Positions 21,106 through 27,084 of a stretch of 33,225 nucleotides of DNA are shown here, piece by piece. The stretch spans positions 1-33,225 of the forward strand of contig JAJRXJ010000298.1 of the NCBI GenBank assembly GCA_024276355.1, written 5' to 3'. Position 1 is the stretch's first letter. Each line of letters begins with the position of its first letter. A program made the translations under genes and the position numbers. Source of the DNA: Actinomycetes bacterium (GTDB lineage Bacteria; Actinomycetota; Acidimicrobiia; Acidimicrobiales; Aldehydirespiratoraceae). The notes below the pieces were generated by a model that did not search any database, was not told the origin of the DNA, and saw nothing but the letters and a program-made list of their open reading frames with translations.

Positions 21106-22260
21106 ATGATCAAGAAGCCTTCCGTCGCGATCTCCGCGTTGCTGAGCGTGCTGGCGCTCGTTGCAGTTTCCTGCTCCGACAGCAAATCGCTCGGCTCGCT
21201 GCCGGCTGGCGATGACCGGGTCGCTCCGCCGACGTCCGCCACGCTGGCAGCATCGACCACACCGTCAACGGTCACCACCACAGAATCGGTGGCGCCTCCC
21301 ACAGCGTTGGGCGAAGGTGACATCACGCCGGTTTACGTCACGATCTTTTCTCACAACGAACGCACGCTCCAGCGATACGAGAAGTATCGCTCCGACCCGG
21401 CGCAGTACGCCATCTGGCGATCGGCGATGATCGACGTCGCCCGGCTGCTGCACGATCGCGGTGCCCACTACAGCTGGCAGAGCGACTATCTGATGATGGA
21501 GGCCATTTACGCGTTCGAATCCGACGCTCTCGCCGCCGATCCGACCGAGACCGATGGGCTGCCGATTCTGCAGTACTTCGCCGACGTTCTCGGCGTGTCG
21601 ATCGAGCCACACGCCCACGAATGCCGGCTCCCTGACCTTGGTGACTGCACCGACAAGCCCTACAACTACGCCGATGTTGCGTACACCATCGAGACCTATG
21701 GAGGGGTGAAGCCCGCCCCGGTGATCGGGGGAAGCAGCGAGGCTGAGCGCACGGTCGACGATTTCGCCGGATGTATCGACGGCAACGTGTTCGACTACCG
21801 ATGGTGTCCGACGATCCTCATCGGGTTCGCCGGCGCTCAGGGCGGCCACCAGAGCGACGATCACCACTCCGGCGTATGGCGCCCCTCAGGCTTCGACCCC
21901 GTTGGATTCCTCACCGACGATCCGACCGGCAGCATCGTGAATGTCGGCCGCGGCTACAGCTTGGGGGCGTTCTCGAACGTAACAATGAGCGATGTCACGC
22001 CGCTGGAGTTCACCACCGGATTGGTGGATCGACTCGCCAGTGGACAAGCCGAACCAGGACGCATCTACACCGAGACGATCAACTTCAACGAGGACACCCT
22101 CATCAGCAACGACCTGCTGCCCCGGATCTCAGCTCTTCTCGATGAACTGGAGCCACTCGCCGCCGACGGCCGCATCGTGTATGCCGATTTCCCCGAGGTC
22201 GTTGCCGCTTGGGAGACCTACTACAACTCGCAACCCAACATCTACAGCTACGACGGTTGA
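21106..22260 (+). CDS. Predicted lipoprotein, function unknown
   Basis: A 384-residue protein with a lipoprotein signal (SVLALVAVSC, Cys23) and a Ser/Thr/Pro-rich linker to about residue 65, so the domain is probably displayed outside the cell. The domain starts with VYVTIFSHNE (76-85), has YSWQSDYLMM, VSIEPHAHE (164-172) and a late GFAGAQGGHQSDDHHSG. The SHNE and PHAHE pairs resemble metal-binding strands of polysaccharide deacetylase-like barrels, but the NodB TxDD-type motif is not obvious, so no enzyme name is given. Four cysteines in the middle suggest disulfides. The start has AGGGGGT about 8 bases upstream. The gene is convergent with a methyltransferase gene. Confidence 0.82.
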   Translation: MIKKPSVAISALLSVLALVAVSCSDSKSLGSLPAGDDRVAPPTSATLAASTTPSTVTTTESVAPPTALGEGDITPVYVTIFSHNERTLQRYEKYRSDPAQYAIWRSAMIDVARLLHDRGAHYSWQSDYLMMEAIYAFESDALAADPTETDGLPILQYFADVLGVSIEPHAHECRLPDLGDCTDKPYNYADVAYTIETYGGVKPAPVIGGSSEAERTVDDFAGCIDGNVFDYRWCPTILIGFAGAQGGHQSDDHHSGVWRPSGFDPVGFLTDDPTGSIVNVGRGYSLGAFSNVTMSDVTPLEFTTGLVDRLASGQAEPGRIYTETINFNEDTLISNDLLPRISALLDELEPLAADGRIVYADFPEVVAAWETYYNSQPNIYSYDG

Positions 22261-22304
22261 ACCGATCCTGCGTGGAGCGATCCGGGTCAAGGCCGCCGGC
22301 CCGG

Positions 22305-22961
22305 TCAGGTCTTGCGCATCGTGACCGAGATCAGGCGTCGCGGCAATCCGCCCTCGGTGAACTCGAAGCGATCGATGATCTCGAACCCGTCGGACAGGCG
22401 TTCTATCAGTTCGGGGCTGAAGAAGTGGACGATGAATCCACCGTGCTCCCACATGTCGTCGCCGCAATCGATGCCCTCGCCGTAGTGGGCGTCGCTGGTG
22501 TTTCGGGCCGTGTACGCAACGAGCCCGCCGGGTTTTAGAACCCGCCTGACCTCGGCCATCAGAGCCACCAACTCGTCAGTGGTAAGCGCCATGCAGAACA
22601 GCATGTGGGAATAGCAGGCGTCGAACGAGTCGTCGGCACATGGGAGGGGTGACCTCACATCGTGGCGCCGACATCGAACGACCGCCCCCATCTGATCGGC
22701 TCGCGATTCGATCGATGCCAAGCCTCGATGGGAGAAGTCGAGTGCGGTCACGTCGAATCCGCGGCGGACGAAGTGGAACGTGTCGCGCCCTTGTCCGGCC
22801 CCCAATTCCAACACGGTCACCGCCCCGACCTCACCGAACCGTGCAGAGGCAGCCAAAGCCGACTCGCTGGGATCCAACCCGTACATGTCGGGGTTGTCGG
22901 ACAGGATTGAATCCCAGTGGTCGTGCTGGCCGGCGATCGCCTGACGGTCGGGCTCGGTCAT
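22305..22961 (-). CDS. Class I SAM-dependent methyltransferase
   Basis: A 218-residue methyltransferase. Motif I is VTVLELGAGQGRDTFHFVRRG (near 48-68), motif post-I is VTALDFSHRGL, then DDSFDACYSHMLFCMAL and VLKPGGLVAYTARN. The layout suggests the small-molecule or thiol methyltransferase type (Methyltransf_11/25), with no clue to the substrate. The start ATG 22961 is 6 bases after TACGTT on the minus strand, so it may be transcribed alone as well as with the upstream dsrE gene, whose stop is 12 bases before it. The C-terminus is convergent with the lipoprotein gene. Confidence 0.9.
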   Translation of the reverse strand: MTEPDRQAIAGQHDHWDSILSDNPDMYGLDPSESALAASARFGEVGAVTVLELGAGQGRDTFHFVRRGFDVTALDFSHRGLASIESRADQMGAVVRCRRHDVRSPLPCADDSFDACYSHMLFCMALTTDELVALMAEVRRVLKPGGLVAYTARNTSDAHYGEGIDCGDDMWEHGGFIVHFFSPELIERLSDGFEIIDRFEFTEGGLPRRLISVTMRKT

Positions 22962-22967
22962 CGCCGA

Positions 22968-22973
22968 AACGTA
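22968..22973 (-). promoter_or_regulatory. -10 box TACGTT of the 22305-22961 methyltransferase gene
   Basis: TACGTT on the minus strand is 6 bases before ATG 22961 and directly abuts the stop of the upstream dsrE gene, so the methyltransferase may have its own start of transcription. Confidence 0.45.
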
Positions 22974-23441
22974 TCAGGTGAACACGATGTGGCCGCCGTG
23001 AGCCATCTCGTAGAACTCGCCAACGGTGATGATGTCGTCGACGCCCTCGATGAAGTCGGACTTGTCCATGCCGAACAGGTCAACCGATGCCTTGCAGGCG
23101 TAGAGGCCGGCTCCGGTGTCGGAGATGAGTTCGACGAACTCGGGAATCGACGGTATGTCGAGCTTCTCCATCTTGTGTTCCATCACCTGGGTCATGGCGG
23201 ACGACACGCCCGGTAGACCGCCGGCCCAGGTGGGCACGTGGAGCGCCGGGTTGCCGACAGTGGCCACCTTGATGTGCTCCTGGTGCTTCTTGTGGATCGC
23301 ATCCAGACCGAAGAATGTGAAGAACAGATTCGCCTCCATGCCTTCGGCTCGGGCTCCGTTGGCCATGATCAGGCCCGGGTAGACCCCCTCGAGGCTTCCT
23401 TGGGAGATGACTATTGAGATCTTGTCGTTGCTGAGGTCCAT
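22974..23441 (-). CDS. DsrE2-family sulfur-carrier-like protein
   Basis: A 155-residue protein of the DsrE/DsrF/DrsH-like (DsrE_2) family. It opens with DKISIVISQGSLEGVYPGLIMANGA, has ANLFFTFFGLDAI and VGNPALHVP, and carries one cysteine, C116 in GLYACKASVDLFGM, the position that bears persulfide in this family. It probably passes sulfane sulfur between partner proteins in the cytoplasm. AGAAGGGA lies 7-8 bases before the ATG. It follows the dsrC/tusE gene by 36 bases and the SQR-like gene, which supports sulfur transfer during sulfide oxidation or sulfur assimilation. Confidence 0.88.
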   Translation of the reverse strand: MDLSNDKISIVISQGSLEGVYPGLIMANGARAEGMEANLFFTFFGLDAIHKKHQEHIKVATVGNPALHVPTWAGGLPGVSSAMTQVMEHKMEKLDIPSIPEFVELISDTGAGLYACKASVDLFGMDKSDFIEGVDDIITVGEFYEMAHGGHIVFT

Positions 23442-23477
23442 GGTGGTTCCCTTCTCATCGGTGGCTGTCGGGCACTC

Positions 23478-23795
23478 TCAGATGCAGCCGCGTGGTTTGG
23501 AGATGCCGGCCAGCCGGGCGGCGACCTTGGCCGGGCCCTTCGGGAAGAGCTTGTAGAGCTGCTTCTCGGTGTATCCTGATGTCTTGCCGTGCGCCCTGAC
23601 GTTGGGTCCCGTCCCGTTCTCTAGGTATTCCTTGCGCATGAATCGGATGACCGTCCAGTGATCGTCGGTCAGTTCGTCGATTCCGTCGGCGGCGGCGAGT
23701 GCTGGCACCAGGTCTTCGCTCCACTGGGACGGGTCGGCGAAGAAACCGTCGTCGGTGAGTTCGACCTGTCGATCAGCGAATGTCGTGGTTGTCAT
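23478..23795 (-). CDS. DsrC/TusE-like sulfur carrier with a single C-terminal cysteine
   Basis: A 105-residue member of the DsrC/TusE family. It has FFADPSQWSEDLV, DDHWTVIRFMRKEY, and the C-terminal arm YKLFPKGPAKVAARLAG followed by ISKPRGCI. The penultimate Cys104 (CysA) is present. The second cysteine of true DsrC, 11 residues earlier, is Ala93, so it cannot form the intramolecular trisulfide of dissimilatory DsrC and should act as a single-thiol carrier, as TusE does. ATG 23795 is chosen from AGAAGGGAAC just upstream; it lies 17 bases after the SQR-like stop. No tusBCD or dsrAB genes are nearby. Confidence 0.9.
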   Translation of the reverse strand: MTTTTFADRQVELTDDGFFADPSQWSEDLVPALAAADGIDELTDDHWTVIRFMRKEYLENGTGPNVRAHGKTSGYTEKQLYKLFPKGPAKVAARLAGISKPRGCI

Positions 23796-23812
23796 GATTG
23801 TTCCCTTCTTGA

Positions 23813-25048
23813 TCAGTTGAGGTGCTTGCCGGAGGTCGGCATGTCGGGATTGATTCCCGGAATGTCGCGACCGGGGAGGAGGCTGTGCCAGTAGAACCAC
23901 TGGAACATGAGCTTCCCGAGATGGTTGAGCCGTGATTCCTTCAACAGCGGCATCCCGACCTTGGTTGGGTAGTGCCCCTCGACCGGTTCCTGGTTGTAGT
24001 TGAAGTCGATCAGCAGTGCCTTGGAGAACCCGGTCTCGATGAAGCAGTTGGCGTGGCCGTCGAAGCTGGCATCCAGCTCCTTGTCGGCAAGGAATCTGAT
24101 CACGTTCTCGACGAGGATTTCGCCTTCGAAGTGACTTACCGAGCCGGCCTTTGACGCCGGGAGGTTGGCCGCATCGCCGATGGCGAAGATGGCCGGGGAT
24201 GCCTTCGACTGGAGCGTGTGCTTGTCGGTCTCGACAAAGTCGAGGGCATCACCGAGACCTTCGGACCTACCGACGAACTCGGCGCCCGAATGAACCGGTA
24301 TCACGACAGCAAGGTCGAACGGTACTTCTCGCTCGTCGTAGCTGATGAGGCGGCCTCCGGGCCCATCAACCTCACCGGTGTTGAACTCGGTGACGAGCTT
24401 GACCCCTTTTTCGTCGAGCAGCCCGGCGAGCGCCGAGGCAGCTCGCGGCTTCGTGAATGCGTTGTCGAGAGGGGTCACGTAGGTGATCTCGACCTTGTCC
24501 CGGATTCCCTTCTCCTGGAAGTACCAGTCGGTCAGGAAGCAGAACTCGAGCGGAGCCACCGGGCACTTGATGGGCATGTCGGCAACGTTGACCACTATGC
24601 GTCCACCTTCGAATTCGTTGTAGGCCCTGGCGAGGGCGGTTGCACCCGGGGCGTCGTAGAAGGTGAACATCTTCTCCATCCAGCCATCGCCGGTGAGGCC
24701 TTCGGTCTCCTCGGGAACGATCCGAGCGCCGGTGGCGATGATCAGGGCGTCGTAGGCCAGCGCCCGGCCGTCGTCGAGGAACACCTTGCGGCCCTCGATG
24801 TCGACATGGTCGACTTCGCTTTCGTAGAAGTCGATGCCCTTCTTGAACTGGCGCTCGCGTGGTCGAATCAGATCATCGGCGTAGGCCAGCCCGAAGGGCA
24901 CGAAGAGCAGCCCGGGTTGGTAGATGTGGTAACGATTCTTGTCGACGACCGAGATGACGGCATCGCTGGGCTTGAAGTGTTTGCGTAGGCGGTTGGCGGT
25001 GAGAGTTCCACCGGTTCCGCCACCGAGAATGACGATGTTGCGTGGCAT
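23813..25048 (-). CDS. Sulfide:quinone oxidoreductase-like FAD-dependent oxidoreductase
   Basis: A 411-residue flavoprotein of the SQR/NDH-2 group. FAD-binding parts are NIVILGGGTGGTLTANRL (4-21), LIIATGARIVPE and AIFAIGDAANLP (286-297). Cysteines 162 (MPIKCPVAPLEF) and 335 (GHANCFIETG) correspond to the redox pair of sulfide:quinone oxidoreductases; a third, N-terminal cysteine of classic SQR is not present, but C170 is nearby. The C-terminal KLMFQWFYWHSLLPG looks like an amphipathic membrane anchor. Sulfide oxidation with electrons to quinone is the likely reaction. The start ATG 25048 is 6 bases after TATGTT. It is the first gene of the operon with dsrC/tusE and dsrE2. Confidence 0.88.
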   Translation of the reverse strand: MPRNIVILGGGTGGTLTANRLRKHFKPSDAVISVVDKNRYHIYQPGLLFVPFGLAYADDLIRPRERQFKKGIDFYESEVDHVDIEGRKVFLDDGRALAYDALIIATGARIVPEETEGLTGDGWMEKMFTFYDAPGATALARAYNEFEGGRIVVNVADMPIKCPVAPLEFCFLTDWYFQEKGIRDKVEITYVTPLDNAFTKPRAASALAGLLDEKGVKLVTEFNTGEVDGPGGRLISYDEREVPFDLAVVIPVHSGAEFVGRSEGLGDALDFVETDKHTLQSKASPAIFAIGDAANLPASKAGSVSHFEGEILVENVIRFLADKELDASFDGHANCFIETGFSKALLIDFNYNQEPVEGHYPTKVGMPLLKESRLNHLGKLMFQWFYWHSLLPGRDIPGINPDMPTSGKHLN

Positions 25049-25054
25049 GTATTG

Positions 25055-25083
25055 AACATAAGTCCGTACATATTTTGCGGTAA
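25055..25083 (-). promoter_or_regulatory. Promoter of the sqr-dsrC-dsrE2 operon
   Basis: On the minus strand a -10 box TATGTT (25055-25060) stands 6 bases before the ATG, with TTACCG (25078-25083) 17 bases further upstream as a weak -35 box. The segment is AT-rich compared with its surroundings. This spacing predicts a leaderless message. Confidence 0.6.
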
Positions 25084-25105
25084 GGGTCTTAGGTCCTGCT
25101 GTATC

Positions 25106-25121
25106 TGTGACAGCGGTCGCA
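25106..25121. promoter_or_regulatory. Candidate Crp/GlxR-type operator
   Basis: TGTGA-CAGCGG-TCGCA matches the Crp-family consensus TGTGAN6TCACA at 9 of 10 fixed bases. Its centre is about 65 bases from the predicted start of the sqr operon and about 71 from that of the divergent diiron protein, close to the -61.5 and -71.5 positions used by Crp activators. No regulator gene is visible here. Confidence 0.35.
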
Positions 25122-25172
25122 TCGCACGATGTAATCTCTGATGGAGATGCAATTGATCACCCGACCGTGCAC

Positions 25173-25178
25173 TATGGT
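25173..25178 (+). promoter_or_regulatory. -10 box TATGGT of the diiron MBL-fold gene
   Basis: TATGGT lies 6 bases before ATG 25185, the same leaderless layout as on the divergent sqr side. No good -35 box is seen at 16-18 bases. Confidence 0.5.
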
Positions 25179-25184
25179 CCGGCG

Positions 25185-25964
25185 ATGGCCCTTGATGTGA
25201 TTGAACTCTCCGATGGCATTTCAGCGATTTCCGGGCGGAATCATCTGCCCGGTGTCGGCCATCTCACCATCAACTCGTTCCTTCTCAACGGGCCGGAACC
25301 GACCCTGATCGACACCCAGGTGGCATCCGAACAGGTGTCATTCGTGGAACTTCTGGGCCGACTCGTCGACCCCGAGAGCCTCCGTTGGGTTGCCATCACC
25401 CACACCGACGCCGACCACATCGGCAATCTCGCCACCGTGCTCGACCTGGCCCCCAACGCGACACTCGTCACCAACTACACCGGCTTCATCAAGCTCTCCA
25501 CACACTCGCCGGTGGATCCTCGCCGTGTACGCTTGGTGCGTTCCGGCGACGAGATCAGGCTCGGCGATCGAAGGGTCACCGCAGTGCGGCCGCCCCTGTA
25601 CGACGCTCCCGAAACTCTGGCCTGGTTCGATCACGGCAGCCGCAACCTGTTCGCGGCCGACTGCTTCGGGGCCATCGAACCCGAATCCGACCGTCAACCC
25701 CGCAGCCTTCCCGACTGCGAATTCACCGATGCGATGTCGTGGTGGGTGTCGATCGACACCCCATGGGCCCATGTGGTCGATCCGGTCAAGTTTCGCGAGA
25801 CCGTTTCCGTTGTGGAGAAACTCGACCCCGTATCGATCAGGGCCGGTCACCTTCCGCTCTACGTCGACGACCCGGAGACGCTGATCGCGGGTTTGCTCGA
25901 CTCACTGGACGGTGATGAGTTCATCGGCCCTTCGCATCAGGAATTCCTGTCGCTGTTGGGCTGA
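25185..25964 (+). CDS. Metallo-beta-lactamase-fold protein, oxygen-binding diiron (ODP/flavodiiron) type
   Basis: A 259-residue MBL-fold protein without a flavodoxin domain. It follows the flavodiiron core: AITHTDADHIGNL (71-83, giving H73, D75, D77, H78), a lid segment PPLYDAPETL, LFAADCFGA (D159) and AGHLPLY (H222). Spacing matches rubredoxin:oxygen oxidoreductase, whose ligands are H79, E81, D83, H84, H146, D165 and H226 (recalled from memory), except that the H146 position is Asp140 here, next to Tyr139. A diiron site for O2, NO or related chemistry is likely but unusual. ATG 25185 is preferred over GTG 25107, since the extra 26 residues lack family similarity. It is divergent from the sqr operon. 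Confidence 0.83.
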   Translation: MALDVIELSDGISAISGRNHLPGVGHLTINSFLLNGPEPTLIDTQVASEQVSFVELLGRLVDPESLRWVAITHTDADHIGNLATVLDLAPNATLVTNYTGFIKLSTHSPVDPRRVRLVRSGDEIRLGDRRVTAVRPPLYDAPETLAWFDHGSRNLFAADCFGAIEPESDRQPRSLPDCEFTDAMSWWVSIDTPWAHVVDPVKFRETVSVVEKLDPVSIRAGHLPLYVDDPETLIAGLLDSLDGDEFIGPSHQEFLSLLG

Positions 25965-25970
25965 GCCACA

Positions 25971-27020
25971 TCACCGACATCCCTCGAGGAATCGGCCGAG
26001 GTTCGGCGTGATCAGGTCGTCGTCGGGAGCACCGACTGCATCATTCACTCCATCGTGGCTGAGACCCGTGGCTTCCAGGAACTCGGTTGCCACCCCCGCA
26101 CCGGTGAGAGCATCGGCGAACTCATGAGCCTGGGCCAGACGTAGAGCCGAGCCTCGCACCACCACGAAGAAGTTCGGGATGTCCTTGCCGGCCTCCACAT
26201 GGTTGAGGGGCGAGGCGATGTCCCAGTCTTGGGGCGAGTCACCGAAGGCATTGAGGTAAAGATCCGCCGTGAGGCTGCTCTCTGCCCGTGCTCTTATGTC
26301 GTACGCGGCCGTGTCGAGCGGGACGGCGCACCGGATCGAGCCGAGCTCAAGTCCGTGGCCGCCGAGATAGGTCTCATCGGTGGCGATGGCGGCGACGATT
26401 CCGGCGCCCGCGGAATGACCCATGATCGAAATCAAATCGCCGTCCGCACCAAACTCGGCCGCGTGGTCGTGGACCCATGAAATGGCGTTGGCCACGTCGT
26501 TGTTGTGCACCGGAAACATGATCCGGTCCGGATCAAGCTGCGACGGATCGGAGTCGCCTCTGTCCGGCGTCAGCCTGTAGTTGACGCTCACGAACACCCA
26601 GCCCATCTCGTTGAACCAGCTGACCTTGTCGGCGACCGCATGGGACTTGTCCCCTCGGACCCACCCACCGCCATGGACATAGACCATCACCGGCGGCAGC
26701 GGACAATTCGCCGTCGTGTCCGGTACGTACATGTCGAGGCTGAGGAGATTGGGGTCGACTCCTGGAATCGTGTCGTAGACAAGCTCGCGATGAGCGGTTG
26801 TCGCGGTGCCAGGGCACGGCGCCTGGGCCGTGTCCACGGTGGTGGTCGGCACCACCGACGACCCGGCCGGAGGAGATGTTGTCGTCGTGGCAACCACGTC
26901 GGCTGCGCCCTCCTCGGAATCGGGCGGAGAGGAGGAGCAGGCTGCCGCCAGAAGCACGAATCCGGCCAATAGAGCGGTGGTTCCAGAAGTGAGCTTGCGT
27001 GGGCGGATCGTGTGGCTCAT
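25971..27020 (-). CDS. Alpha/beta hydrolase (esterase/lipase-like), predicted lipoprotein
   Basis: A 349-residue lipoprotein with signal TALLAGFVLLAAAC (Cys28), then an acidic and Thr/Pro-rich linker to about residue 65. The hydrolase domain has MVYVHGGGWVRGD (112-124, oxyanion hole HGGGW), IMGHSAGAG (199-207, nucleophile S203), FGDSPQDW in the region of the acid, and GLSHDGVNDA with H322 as the catalytic base. This is the HGG esterase type (BD-FAE or lipase-like); the substrate is unknown. ATG 27020 is chosen because it opens directly into the signal sequence. GATACT lies 6 bases before it on the minus strand. It is convergent with the diiron protein gene and divergent from the molybdopterin oxidoreductase gene. 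Confidence 0.9.
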   Translation of the reverse strand: MSHTIRPRKLTSGTTALLAGFVLLAAACSSSPPDSEEGAADVVATTTTSPPAGSSVVPTTTVDTAQAPCPGTATTAHRELVYDTIPGVDPNLLSLDMYVPDTTANCPLPPVMVYVHGGGWVRGDKSHAVADKVSWFNEMGWVFVSVNYRLTPDRGDSDPSQLDPDRIMFPVHNNDVANAISWVHDHAAEFGADGDLISIMGHSAGAGIVAAIATDETYLGGHGLELGSIRCAVPLDTAAYDIRARAESSLTADLYLNAFGDSPQDWDIASPLNHVEAGKDIPNFFVVVRGSALRLAQAHEFADALTGAGVATEFLEATGLSHDGVNDAVGAPDDDLITPNLGRFLEGCR

Positions 27021-27040
27021 GAACCAAGTATCCCCGACAA

Positions 27041-27051
27041 TCACACTGTGA
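27041..27051. promoter_or_regulatory. Short palindrome in a divergent promoter gap
   Basis: TCACACTGTGA, with perfect 5-base arms, sits midway between the divergent starts at 27020 and 27085. It may be an operator. TGTGACAGC at its right edge also occurs in the candidate Crp-type site near 25106. Confidence 0.3.
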
Positions 27052-27084
27052 CAGCATGTGGGCTTCTCGACGGAGGAGCCACTG

